A stretch of 64,000 bases of DNA from Adiantum capillus-veneris (Eukaryota > Streptophyta > Polypodiopsida > Polypodiales > Pteridaceae), in contig CM043958.1 in assembly GCA_014529385.2 (NCBI GenBank), positions 154,563,293 through 154,627,292 of the forward strand, written 5' to 3'. This document shows, piece by piece, positions 1 to 12,281 of this stretch. How positions within the stretch are numbered: the stretch's first letter is position 1; the number at the start of each line of letters is the position of its first letter. A program made the translations under genes and the position numbers. The notes beneath the pieces were generated by a model. It was not told the DNA's origin, searched no databases, and saw only the letters and a program-made list of their open reading frames with translations.

Positions 1-210
1 CCAATGGGATCAACATCAATGCCTGAGATAGTTCCCATAGAATATTCATGAAAGCTTGAGCATTGCGGTAGAAAGGAACTCAAAGCCAATATCCTTGAAG
101 AAACTAGAAAGGCCTAGAAAGAAGCTATGGAACAGAAGGAAAGAATCTTCCATTCACTCAACGTGACCCAGCTCATACTAAAAAAGATTGAATATGAATG
201 GCACCAACAG

Positions 211-490
211 TATCTTCCATCTCCACTAATCAAGTTTAAATTTCTATAAATAAAGGAGAGATTATTGAAAGAGCAAGTTGCAATATAGCACAGTCATACC
301 TTGCCTAGAGGAAAAGTTGGTTTTCCCAACATCCCAAATATAGCCTTCTCACCTAGATATCTTCCATTTCCACTAATCAAGTTTTAAATGCTATAAATAA
401 AGGTGAAATTGTTGAAAGAGTAGGCTGCAAATATAGCCTAGTCACACCCTCCCTAGAGGAAAATTTGGCTTGCCCAGCATCCCAGATATT
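211..490. repeat. 147-bp tandem direct repeat, about two copies
   Basis: Copy one starts at 211 and copy two at 358, each opening with TATCTTCCAT. The copies share the same order of short blocks, including a CTATAAATAAAGG block and a TAGAGGAAAA block, with scattered substitutions. No reading frame is conserved, so this is a non-coding duplication, probably within old LTR sequence. Confidence 0.75.
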
Positions 491-740
491 TGATATCATA
501 TGTCAATGCTCCAACTGATATCAAGAAGGATCCCATGCATTTCCCCATACCAAGGATAAGATGTTGTTACCATGCAATTTGTCATCGTGATTGAAAAAGA
601 GCTCCTTGTGTTGTATAAAAAAGGATTGGATTAGCTTCAAAAAAGAAACGAAGCACGTTAACCCAAACACTATCTCACCAATAGGTAGCTGTGTCCCAAA
701 AAACACAAGCAAGGAGGGAGGAATCTTAGCAGCCCTAGCA

Positions 741-886
741 TCACTTCAAGCCAAACCTTTGTAACCTTGTTTCTGTTATTGAATTAAATTTCCATCAAGC
801 CCAATAGCTTTTATCACCTCAAGCCAAACCTTTGTAACCTTGCTTCGGTTATTGAATGAAATTCCCATCAAGCCCAATATTTTTGT
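741..886. repeat. 73-bp tandem direct repeat, two copies
   Basis: Copy one begins at 741 and copy two at 814. Both contain AAGCCAAACCTTTGTAACCT and a CATCAAGCCCAATA block. The sequence looks like the downstream part of an LTR, but that is inference. No coding potential is seen. Confidence 0.75.
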
Positions 887-1555
887 ATCAATTCAATTCA
901 TGTGGACATGTATAATAGGTAAGTGGGGCCAACGGCTTCTAGCTTGTAGTTGTCTTTTGATTAGATGTAACCTTTACCTACTATTTTTAGAGTTTAAGTA
1001 AAAAGAAACCACTTCTATTTTTGGTGTGCATGCATAAAGAGAAAAAAAAAACCCAAAATCGCGTCTTCGCACGCACCGTACTTTTTCAACAAGAACCGTC
1101 TTCTTCACTCTTCATGAGGAAGATGGGTACTATGAGAGCACCCTGATCAGGTACTCTACTGTTTTAACCCCTTTTCAAAGTCAACAGAGCCATTAGAATC
1201 TCTATCTGAGCAAAGTTGTAGAAGATATACTTTTTCCCTCTTATATGCTAATTTTCTCTCTTAATCATGGAATACACTCTCTTGATTTTGTAGCTTATGC
1301 TCTCTTATCTTTCATATATTTATACTATTCTAATTCATGCTCCATGAGATGAATAAAGAGGCGGAAGGCAAATACTCAATCATATTGATTAAGGGGGATG
1401 GTGGGTACCCAGTATGGTATCTTGTGTTTTGAGTCTTGTTTATGTTGGTCTCTTTGTATGTTGTGATTATCCAATCAATCATTTGTTGAATTTAGTTTAA
1501 TTTAATGAATCAAAGTTGTGTTGAAAGTATTGGGAAGATTTTAGGAAGCCAACAA
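887..1555 (+). other. Gene-free stretch, probable LTR 3' portion
   Basis: No gene is recognisable. The stretch ends with GCCAACA at 1554, directly before a primer-binding-like sequence. This is how a plant LTR ends, so part of it is probably a decayed 5' LTR. Its left boundary cannot be set from the sequence and no second copy was found. Confidence 0.4.
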
Positions 1556-1567
1556 TGGTATCCAAGC
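1556..1567 (+). other. Degenerate tRNA-Met-type primer-binding site
   Basis: TGGTATCCAAGC resembles the canonical plant PBS TGGTATCAGAGC with two changes and follows a putative LTR end in CA. A gag-like remnant lies about 550 bp downstream, in the correct order for a retroelement. Confidence 0.5.
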
Positions 1568-2110
1568 TTTGAAAACACTCCTGGCAGTTTGTAGAAGCAA
1601 AGAAGAGTGTTTCTTGTGGGAAAATCAAATAAATTTTGGCATGAATACTCTCAAGAAGATTGCTTTTGGAAGGATCTCTCTTTGCTAAAGATGCAAGAAC
1701 AACAAAATTTCTCATCTCATTAGTTTCAATCACAACTATTAGAAACCTATTTTGAAGAAAAACAATGTAAGCAATTGAAGAAAAGCAACAACAAAGATAA
1801 GTTATGCATCACTTACACTCTCAAGGAACAATCACAAAGTGTTGAAAATCAGTCTCAAAGTCAATCAAAGTGCCTACAATCATCAACAAAACAAGAAGAC
1901 GCTCTCTCTACTACTTCTATCTTGGATTGTTCAAAGGCTTTTCATGTTCACTGGAGGTCTTCTTGGAAATTTTTTGGCTCGTTCAAAATACAAAAATATC
2001 ATTCTATTTGCTTTCTTATGTTCTTTACTTTTTGCAATATAACTCTTGCATATATATTTCAGATATATATATCTATAATTTTACTTTTCTTTTGTTTGAA
2101 TTAACCAACT

Positions 2111-2690
2111 ATGACCACCCAAGATTCTCTTATTATGGATCAAAAAATTGATGTTTTTTAAAGAACTTGAAAAGGAACATACTTTCCTTCAATAAAATCT
2201 TGAGAAGTTACAAAAGCAGACTTCCCACAAGCGCAATCATGAAGATGACAACAAAGACAAGCGTCTTATCAAAGTGATTAAGCATACTTTGTATGCTCAA
2301 GCCAAGAAAAAACAAAATAAGATTTTAAAAAAGGCATTCACCTTTATAAAGTATGATGGAAGAAAGGATGCGCATATGCTTCTCTCTTCGTTATGATCCT
2401 TTGATGATTACTTTCAAGGACAAAGGTTCAACAAACGAGACAAAATCAAGTGTGCAACAAACCAAATGATAAAATGTAATTCTCTTTGGTGGAATGTGAC
2501 TCACAAACACCAGAAACAATTGTGACTTGGAAGAAGTACTTTCTTCCTTCTCAATACAAAGAGAAAAAGCTAGACATGCATGGGATACTTTGTTGGGGGA
2601 TCCATCGATGCAATAGTTCCAATGATCAACAAAATTGTCAATACGGAGGGATGAACTACTCGGGTAGGACATGGAAACACTCACACGGTT
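2111..2690 (+). pseudogene. Decayed retrotransposon gag
   Basis: Conceptual translation needs several frame changes and passes several stop codons. A lysine/glutamate-rich coiled-coil-like start (about 2160-2300) leads into KYDGRKDAHMLL near 2350, then FDDYFQGQRFNKRDKIKCAT and a SLWW motif near 2490. The W-W pair after a charged helix is the hallmark of the Retrotrans_gag capsid family. A stretch reading GGSIDAIVPMINK (about 2600-2640) continues the same protein. Nucleocapsid, protease and pol are absent downstream, so the copy is truncated as well as broken. With the PBS at 1556 it represents the 5' part of an old LTR element. It cannot encode a working capsid. Confidence 0.6.
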
Positions 2691-4206
2691 AGTGAGCTAA
2701 TCATGGCAACACAAATGGTTAACTCTGCGAGGTGAGCTTCTCGGCCTATGGAGGAGCTAAGCCACAATGAAGGACAATCTCCACATCCACTTCTCTTCAC
2801 CTCCAATCAACCCAATCCCACACACTACAATTGCAAGACGCACACAACACTAATCCTATCATACAACACACTAATCGCAAGCACACACACATAGATCTAT
2901 TGAGCACCACACTCCAATCAAACCTACATGCACACACAAGCAAAAGAGGGCAACTAGTGTGTGTCTGCCTAAAAAGTGTTTAATTTGCATGCTTGATTCA
3001 TATTTTGATTGCATAAATGATGTGTGTAATGATTAATTTTTACATTTTTGTGCTCAAAACAGGGATTTACACATTTCAATTGCATCAAATTTTGACCTAA
3101 ATTTGTCGATAATTTTGCCAGTTTAATTGCCTAGTCTTGATTTTATTGATGAAATTGTCTGGCAATTGAATTGATGTGATTTTTGTGATTTTATTTAATT
3201 GTACTGTTTCTGTGAAGCCCGTGTTTGATTGTGACATTTTTGACAAAATTTAGAGTATATGCCCTCATAATAGCGTTACAGGAGGACTACAGGGACAAAA
3301 GCCATATATGAGCCCCTAGGGACATTGTACAGTGTACATAGCATTTATAATTATATTCCAATGTTTTTTGATTTTTGTTGAGTAGAGTTTTGGTTTGTTT
3401 GGTTACTTTTTGAGATCTCCTTTTTTTTAAACATGAAAAAAATATCCAAAATCTAGATGAAGAAATGACTGAAGAGATGCTTGAGCAGTACAAAGAGAAG
3501 AAGGTAATGATAATGATGAAACTTCACAAGGTATGTCTCAAAAGTCATATGCACAATGGGTAATCTCAAAGGTAAGAAAAGAATGTTGATCAGCCTTCAA
3601 CAACAACAGGAGGCCAAAAATGAATGAGAATGGTCATCAAACTTGGGGATGGACTGCACGGACAAAGGAAGTGGGTGATGCGACTAAACAAAAGTACCCA
3701 TCGAGTGTAAAGTTGTTGTTGGATCTTTCATGCGACTACAAGGTCGTATATAGGAAGTAGATCTTTATACTATAAATCTTCTATCTTGTATGTGACTTAA
3801 TAAAGCCTAACAAAGAAAAGGGACTAACAATACTGACAAGAACAAAAGGGGCAAAAATGATAGCTCGGTCATCGTTCGTGATAGATGTCTAGGAGCAACC
3901 GGGGATCAAGCCCAATTCTGATCATCATCATTGGTTCTACATGTGTTGATAGCATGAAGGTGCCAAAGATGCCCATCAATCATTTTCGAGACTGAAGTCC
4001 AAAAAGTGCCAAATACAAGTCCAAATCAAGCCAAATTTTGTCAGGAGGCTATGAATAGGGAATACAAGCTAAGGGTTATTAAATTTTTTTTATTAAAAAA
4101 AGGAAGTCTAGCCCCTAGCCAAAGCTGCAAATTTTTCAAATATGAAGCCATGATAGCCATCTACATACCATGTACATCATGCATATGAGTTGTGGGGACA
4201 AATGGA
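2691..4206. other. Gene-free stretch of old repeat sequence
   Basis: No gene is recognised. A segment at about 3255-3330 (ATGCCCTCATAAT ... ATGAGCCCCTAG) is related, in inverted orientation, to about 31635-31695 inside the minus-strand gypsy 3' region. That suggests gypsy-derived non-coding sequence here. Confidence 0.45.
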
Positions 4207-4258
4207 CCATGATAGCTCATAGATGGGCATCTATGATAGCTCATAGATATGCATCTAT
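4207..4258. repeat. Short tandem repeat, about 24-bp unit
   Basis: GATAGCTCATAGAT-GGCATCTAT recurs immediately with small changes. It is a local slippage-type duplication. Confidence 0.55.
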
Positions 4259-4367
4259 TGCGAATGATGTTAGATAAAGCCCTTTGATGCAAGCTACTAA
4301 CTTGGGAAATTAACTAGGGTTTGTCAGGGTTTACTTAAGTCATGTATCAGTAGAAGTAGTATACTGA

Positions 4368-4946
<579 letters not shown>

Positions 4947-5058
4947 TTCTTGTTGTGGTTTGACAATAGTACAAGCAGTGGAGCACAAGAAAGCAAGAAT
5001 GACAAAAAAGAAAGCACCGACATTGACCACCAGGTCATGCCAGGGACGACATGAACTT

Positions 5059-5070
5059 GGAGGGGGGGAG
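5059..5070 (+). other. Polypurine tract
   Basis: GGAGGGGGGGAG directly precedes TGTTGACCC, the 5' end of the next LTR. It is the expected plus-strand primer of an LTR retrotransposon. Confidence 0.75.
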
Positions 5071-6020
5071 TGTTGACCCATGGGTCAACCCGTGGGTCAA
5101 CAACATGACATAACTCAAAAAAGACTTATTCTGTGGGAGTTATGAAGTGCAGTGGATTATGGTTAGAAACATTATTTGTAATAAGTAGCTAGTCTAGTTG
5201 CAGAAGCCGGGTGCAATGGAACTACCAGATTGTAAATACTAAGCCGTTTGACCCCTTGAACTCTATTTTAGGTTTAACCTATGGTAGCCTTAGTATATAA
5301 GGTTCGTAGGTCATTTTGTAAAGAGAGCTCTTATCATAATCACGTTTTGAAGCTGTCATTGACTGTGTGTGTGAGAGAGAAAGAGAGAGAGTGTGAGCTT
5401 CATCTTGGCGCTACGCCCCTCTCATTCATCTCATTGGAGATTCAACTACACCATTGTGCTAGGCTCGCGGTGAGAGCTACACGAAGCATTCCACGCAAGA
5501 CGAAACACGTGCATTGATGCATCTACAAGCCATTTGTGGTTGTAAGTGCATCGATTGATGTCTGTTTTTTGCTTGCAAGTAGTCATTAGAATCGTGGCGA
5601 CATAAGCTATGCATAGGTACTCATAGATTTCAGTTTCGGGCACTTCCAAAATACTGCTCTGTCTTCATACGTGTTTTTCGCAGATGGGTCTAGAGTGAGG
5701 GTTTTGAGTGTAGAGAGGCTTTGGAACAAGTGTATCCTAGTGAGGGGATGGAGTTCCTTAAGTTTCATACAATTTTGATATGATTTAATGAGTTTCCTTT
5801 GTTTGTGTGCATGTGGGTTGGTGGTGTAGCTCAAAGCAGTGAGATTCTAGATTGTGGTTTAGTTAGCCTTCCAGAGTGTTGTATGCATGGGATGATATCA
5901 GCCTGACAAGATAAAGAGATTCCTTCGTGCGCCTATCATGTCATCTATGTCCTCGATTGACATTGTGTTTATCTAGGTTGTGTTGTATGCACTTTATGGG
6001 TGCTGTGATTTGCTTCCGCA
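5071..6020 (+). mobile_element. Gypsy-type LTR (about 950 bp), 3' LTR
   Basis: The LTR starts TGTTGACCC after a polypurine tract. It has a TATA-like TATATAAGG near 5293 and a GT/GA tract at about 5366-5395. Its last 240 bp (about 5780-6020) match the reverse complement of 11342-11569, which is an LTR end next to a tRNA-Asp-like primer site. This identifies the family as gypsy. The right end is within a few bases of 6020 (CCGCA). No target duplication could be confirmed and the 5' LTR of the same copy is not in view. Confidence 0.7.
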
Positions 6021-6486
<466 letters not shown>

Positions 6487-6797
6487 CACAAGAAAATTAC
6501 TATAGTCAAAGTTGGCAAATGTTGTAGAGAAAGATTTTATCACACAAACCACGCTTACTGTGTAGCTCAAAGCATAAGAATCAATGGTGGTGATTCTTGG
6601 AGGAGTAACAACTCTATCGGATAATATCTCTAGGCTGATTGTAAGTTATTTCCAAACATTGATTGTATACATGAATGTATTTTTGCAATCATTAGGTGTA
6701 TTTGATTGACTACAAAATGAATTAGAGTTCCATATGCTAATGCCATCACAAGGAGTTGGAGATGCAACATTCCTTGCTTCAAGAGATGATAAGTAGG
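6487..6797. other. No gene seen
   Basis: About 310 bp of AT-rich sequence between two LTRs. Nothing recognisable was found. Confidence 0.5.
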
Positions 6798-7008
6798 TGT
6801 TGGGGTTAAAGGCGATGTGCCTTTGCCTGGGGCCAGACATCCAGTGTGCGGCCACCCACTGACCTTATTCTTGTACATATATAGAGAATAAGGGATAACT
6901 TAATTTGAGACTTGCTCCACCCACACACCACCTTGTACTCTCTTCTTCTCCCCTTTTTGCATGCACACACTGCATCACACGCACACATTCCGTGCACTGC
7001 ACTCTTCA
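6798..7008 (+). mobile_element. Copia-type 5' LTR (211 bp)
   Basis: The LTR starts TGTTGGGGTTAAAGG and ends ACTCTTCA, with a TATA-like TACATATATAG near 6876. It is followed two bases later by a near-perfect primer site. Start and end resemble the LTR of the copia element at 21023 (TGTTGGGGTATAAAG ... CTCCTTCA), so the two belong to related families. The 3' LTR of this copy was not found. Confidence 0.75.
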
Positions 7009-7010
7009 AC

Positions 7011-7022
7011 TGGTATTAGAGC
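7011..7022 (+). other. Copia primer-binding site
   Basis: TGGTATTAGAGC differs at one base from the plant initiator-Met type PBS TGGTATCAGAGC and lies directly after the LTR end. Confidence 0.75.
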
Positions 7023-7349
7023 TACGGTGGTAGATTCAACCACGGATAGCCGATGAGCTCGTTAGCTATGCCATAGGAGCTTGAGGATCAATCTCAGCCA
7101 GGATCTGGAAAAGGGAAGTTAGATCAAAGGAAACTCAACAAAGCTTGGCTTCCTTGATGCATGTAGCTCCTCTTATACACAAGCTTCAATAAAAACTTGG
7201 TGTTCTTTCAAGCTCTACAGAGAATCAAGATGAGTGTTTTAGAGTAGCTAAAGAGTAGAATTAAGAAAAAATTGGTTTTTTTTTTGATATGTCCTAGCAT
7301 TAGCATTTTTAGTAGCCAATCGGAATGTGTGTGCTTGTGTGTGAACACA

Positions 7350-7381
7350 CATGACTATGTGTGAACACACACATAGTCATG
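7350..7381. repeat. 14-bp inverted repeat with 4-nt loop
   Basis: CATGACTATGTGTG and CACACATAGTCATG are exact reverse complements separated by AACA. The hairpin lies in copia leader sequence. Its function is unknown. Confidence 0.85.
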
Positions 7382-7946
7382 GCGAAGCGCTCTACAAAAG
7401 GGAACTAGAGCAAGCTATAGCCATGGCAAATTGAGAAGGTAATAAACCAAATGGGTTTGGAGTAGCTCCTCAAGCAATTGAGTAGCTGCACCTCATAGCG
7501 ACCAACAAAACAACGGAGGAAGTGTGTGTGTGCGTGTGTGCGTGCACGCACGTACATGCGCACGTGCACAACACACACACATTGCCTTCAAAATGGAGCA
7601 GTAGAGCTTGAGATTGGAGCTCCACCTTTTTGCAGTAGATAAGCACTGGGAGGTCAAAAATGAGTGCAACAAGAGCATAGGAAATCGATGGTGGCAAGTT
7701 GAAAAATTTTATTTGAAGCAAGATCAAGCAAGATTTGCAGCCCAAAATCGGGCAACAGTGGGTGAAAATTGGCACTTTGCTGATGTTGAGTAGCAGACCT
7801 CTCACACTGGGCACGAGCTAGTGAGCTTAGCCTAGAGCAGTTAGTAGCGTAGAAGCCTCAAGCAGGCAAGTCGAAGGAAAACAAAGCCTTGCAGAGTCGT
7901 GAAAGTGAGCGGAGTTTTTCCTAAGGGTGCATTAAAACACACTCTC

Positions 7947-8160
<214 letters not shown>

Positions 8161-9289
8161 GGAAGTAAAGATCGCATCAAAAGCAAGAAGAAGAGTGGAA
8201 AAATTGGCTTTCACGACTTTGGCAGCTATGACTTTGGCAACATCGGCTCAAAGTGGTAGAGAGCAAGAGAGAGATTGGACATCTCTTTGGTTCGCAATCA
8301 ATGACATCAGTGTCAGGCTCCCCTCTTTGGCGAGCCCACTTTTTATGGCATCGACTATTGATTCTTTGGCTTTTAGTAACTTGAGATCTCATCAGCAACG
8401 TCTTTGACACCGATCTAGGTGGCTATGGCATTGGTACTTCCGTCCGGCAACGGAAGTCAACATTGATCGATTTTTTCTCTGCTTTGACAACACGAGAGTA
8501 AAAGAGAGTAGTGTGTCTCTCCTCCACTGTAGCTTCATCATTGGCTCCCCTCCCATGCCCCATTTCAATGCAAGTTTTCTCCAATGGACATCCCTCAACA
8601 TCTTGGCCTCGATTCAACGTTTTTGACTTCAACAGTTTGTCAATTCTACTTCGGTGACACACACCGATGCATAACAGCTCATCCAAACCATTCCAAAGAG
8701 GTTTTTTCTTGATCAATATCAGCTCTAGGATAACGTTTATGACCATAGGTGGCTCATTGTGCTATGTGTCTGGTTTTTGATCGACGTGCTACCCGATTGA
8801 CGAGGTAGTGTGCACCAGATTTCAGCCGGTTTGCTCATAGGTTGCACATAGTTTCCAATGCAGATTATGTGGCACATGTAGTGCTCATGTATGATTGTGT
8901 GGGGCATTCTAGAGAGTGGTTTTAGCATGGTTTTGTGGAGCTTATGCTATGTATGCATATGTGGATACAGCTTGAGCTAGATATAGCTCGTAGGGTAGCA
9001 AATTCATAGGTTTACAACATTTTTGGATAGGTACTCATCCATAGAGCCACTCGTTCAAGAGTGAGCTTGCTTGGGAGGGTTTTGGGAGTTGATGTATACT
9101 AGATTGTCGATTTTGCTATTGAGTGTCTATTTTTCATGTGTTTTTGGTGAGATTTTTGATTTTGTGAGAGACGACGGTCTAGTAGTTGCCGATACATGCA
9201 AAGTTGGCATTGTGGTCACACAAGTTAGACGCCATTGTTTTAAGCTTATGAGACAACAACGAAGATGTATGTAAGATGTAGATAAGGTT

Positions 9290-9930
9290 TTGACACATGC
9301 TAGAGCGGTGGCTTCATATGCCAGTGACAGTGATGTCACGTTTCTCTTTAGCTTTCCTCCTCCTTACATGTCTTTTAGAGGTGACACACCTTCTTGTTGG
9401 TTGCTAGATGAGGATGTGGTTTTCCATGTCACACCGCATCGTGAGTGTTTTGCCAGTTTCTCTAGTGGGAGCCTTGGCTGTGTGTACTTGGTCAATGATT
9501 CGGCTTTTTACATTGCAGGTGTAGGAAATGTTTTCTTGTCATTGCCCAATGGTGCATCATATATGCTACGACATGTGTGCTATGTTCATCAGCTAAGACA
9601 GAGCTTGATCTCAGTGAGATGGTTAATAGATTGTGGATGTGAGACACTGCTTGGAGAGCAGTCTTTCTAGATGCATTGCTGATCATTAGTGATTGCCAAA
9701 AGAGCTCACAGTGGCTTGGTTTACCCTATGCATGTATCTGAGGTACAAGATGGCATGGTCTTGGTTTTGTTGCTGGCATGCATTGAGTGAGAGACAAGAC
9801 ATGTCTTCTTTGTGGGTGAGCTCCACCATGATCATGAGATAGAGCATTTAGCTGTGCAAGACATGCTAGTAGACTCTGTGGAGATAGAGGTAGAAAGGCA
9901 GTTCAATGCCCTTTAGACATTATACACGAA
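9290..9930 (+). pseudogene. Copia protease / GAG-pre-integrase remnant
   Basis: The frame from 9290 reads SCWLLDEDVVFHVTPHRECF, then SFSSGSLG, GVGNVFLSLPNGASYMLRHV and LRQSLISVRWLIDCGCETL. This is the order of a copia aspartic protease followed by the start of the GAG-pre-integrase domain. The catalytic D-S-G-A is replaced by D-E-D-V, so the protease is dead. After a stop at about 9670 the homology resumes with VIAKRAHSGLVYPMHVSE and runs, with stops, to about 9930. Integrase and RT are absent because gypsy leader sequence begins at about 9945. The fragment probably belongs to the copia element whose LTR is at 6798. Confidence 0.75.
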
Positions 9931-9944
9931 TGATGTTTAAATGG

Positions 9945-11320
9945 TCCGTTTGAAGTAAAATTCACTCCAAAGGTTCCTCACTATACTGGAAACCCACAAA
10001 TCTCAAAATTGAAATCCAACACTTTTTGAGCAAGATATGATCAATTCAAGCATTCACTTTGCCTAGATGCATCTTATGGCCTTTGCAAGCCCAAAATGCT
10101 TCAAATTCATCAAAATTTAGCCTATATGCTTCCTAAATGCTGTACATCACAAGGGTGCACTCAATTGTAATTTTTGACATCAAATCTGGCCTTTAAGTCA
10201 TCATACATGTATGTTGTATAGGTGGTTAGAATGGACTTTTGTTTCTACCACAGGTGCCCCTTGATATGTAGAGCCTCAATATGTGCTCACAACAAATTTT
10301 GGAGCTGAAAAATGCACAAAACCATAACTTTTGATAAGGAAATCCCCGAAAGAGTAAATTCCTCTCAAAAACTCAATCTATAATAAGTCCAAAAGAAATG
10401 AGATTTGGTGTATGTGCTTATTACAACATGCACAAGATGGGTATAATGTCAAAAGTTTGAATTTATTGCCAAAATCACACTTCAGACATCATACATACAC
10501 ATATGATGTCTGCTGACGAATTTTTGTACAAAATTCATTTATAGGCATCCCCAAGTCTTAAGCACTAGTTTTCAAGCACTTCTACCGATTTTCATGCAGA
10601 AAAGTGCTCAGAATCACTAGTTTTTCTTTTTTTCGTTTTTGACACTCCTTTTGTCTTTTGGGTGTCAAGAGTTGGTCAAAACTCTAGTCTCAATGTGTAC
10701 TGAGGGTAAAACCCCCCCTTTGAACACTCTAGTCAAGTCAAAATTTTAAAATTTGGTCTTCAGACCCCCTTGAGACATCATACGCGTATGATGTCCAAGT
10801 TTATAAAATTGTAATTTTTGTACACAGAACCCTTGCACATGCAGTTCTCTTATATGCACAACACCTATCAGTCATGCAAAAATGTCAACATAAAGCTATT
10901 ATTGTATTTTTCCCTGAAAAGAAGACTTTTTAGAGATTCTCAATGCAAACAAGCACTTCAACAAATAAATCAATGATGAGTAGCTCTAGATCAGAATCAA
11001 ATCACTACCTAAAGCTACTCCTACACATCATATGGGGTTTTGCACAACTATGAGTAAAAAAACTCTTCAATGCCACACACGTACTAGCAAACACTTTTAT
11101 CACCTCACAAACCACTGGACCAACAACACTAAACACTAAATAGAAATAATACTACAACTCCTAAGTAAGTCTACCTAGTCGCAGACCCTCGATAAGACAC
11201 ACACTTCATGGCTATCCACTTGATCTCGGACCACTTAAGAAAAATGCTTTCTTTAGCCAAAACTTAAGCAAGTGACAACCATCACATGAGTGTTAGTAGG
11301 ATTACCTACTTAAGTCCTTG
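9945..11320 (-). other. Minus-strand gypsy leader region
   Basis: This non-coding sequence lies downstream (minus sense) of the primer site at 11321-11341. It contains palindromes at 10483-10512 and 10775-10796, with a weaker one near 10197-10217, spaced about 290 bp apart. A block at 11175-11220 is conserved with the leader of another gypsy family at 43195-43240. No open frame is credible. Confidence 0.6.
10775..10796. repeat. 22-bp perfect palindrome in gypsy leader
   Basis: GACATCATACG followed by its exact reverse complement. Related palindromes lie at 11813-11834 (perfect), 12102-12123 (one mismatched pair) and 10483-10512 (interrupted centre). Confidence 0.9.
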
Positions 11321-11341
11321 TGTCCCCGGCAACGGCACCAA
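11321..11341 (-). other. Gypsy primer-binding site (tRNA-Asp-like), minus strand
   Basis: The minus strand reads TTGGTGCCGTTGCCGGGGAC, very close to the TGGCGCCGTTGCCGGGGA site used by Tat/Athila-like plant gypsy elements. The LTR end (CA) adjoins at 11342. Confidence 0.8.
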
Positions 11342-11569
11342 TGTTGCGAGAACGAATCACACTACCCATAAAGTGCATGCAACACAACCTAGATCAACAT
11401 AATGTCAATTGATGTCACAAATGACACAATAGGTGCACGGAGGAATCTGTTTATCTTGTCAGGTTGAGACCATCCCACACATATAACACTCTAGAAGGCT
11501 AACTAAACCACAATTTAGAATCTCACTGCTCTCAACTACACCACCAACCCACATGCACACAAACGCAAC
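11342..11569 (-). mobile_element. Gypsy LTR 3' fragment, minus strand
   Basis: About 228 bp from the PBS outwards. It matches the reverse complement of the last part of the LTR at 5071-6020 (shared blocks GATTCTA(G/A)ATTGTGGTTTAG and TGCACTTTATGGGT). It is cut at 11570, where the inverted leader arm begins, so the LTR is truncated. Confidence 0.75.
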
Positions 11570-12281
11570 ACCCATATGATGTGTAGGAGTAGATGTAGAA
11601 AGGACATGTTGATTATGATCTAGAGTGATTCATCATAGATTTATTTACTTATGTGCTTGTTTGCATTTAAAATTTGAGAAAAGTTTGATCTTTAGGATAA
11701 AAATGCAACAAACAAGATTTTGGGGATATTTGTGCATGACTGAATGATGTTGAGTGTATAAGAAAGCATATGCAAGAGAATTGTTGAGAAAATTTGAAAT
11801 TTTGTGATAGTAGACATCATATGCATATGATGTCCTAAGGGCTAACAAAAGGCAGGATTTGACAAAACAGATTGCACCAGAGTGTTCAAAAGGGGTGTTT
11901 TACCCTAAGTACATCTTGAAACTAAAGTGTTGACCAACACTTAGTACCCAAAAGACAAAAGGCGGAGTGTAAAAAACAAAAAAATGGGAAACTTGTGATT
12001 CTAAGCATGTCTTTGCATGAAAATTGGTAAAAGTGCTTGAAAACTAGTGCTGGGTACTTCTGGATGCCTATGGATAAGTTTTGGACAAAAATCCATCAGT
12101 AGACATCATATGTGTATGATGTCTAAAGTGTGAATTTGACATCCAAATTGAACTTATAACTTCACACCCATACTGCATGTTATTTTGAGCACATACACCA
12201 AGCTTCATTTCATTTGGACATATAGAGTATTGAGAGGATTTTACTCTTTCTGAGAAATTCCTTGTCAAAAGTGGAGATTTT

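Noticed and set aside
1775-2151. Overlapping frames of 67-109 residues, partly hydrophobic, upstream of the gag relic
   Set aside because: Three frames overlap, none has a recognisable domain, and the position fits retroelement leader sequence.
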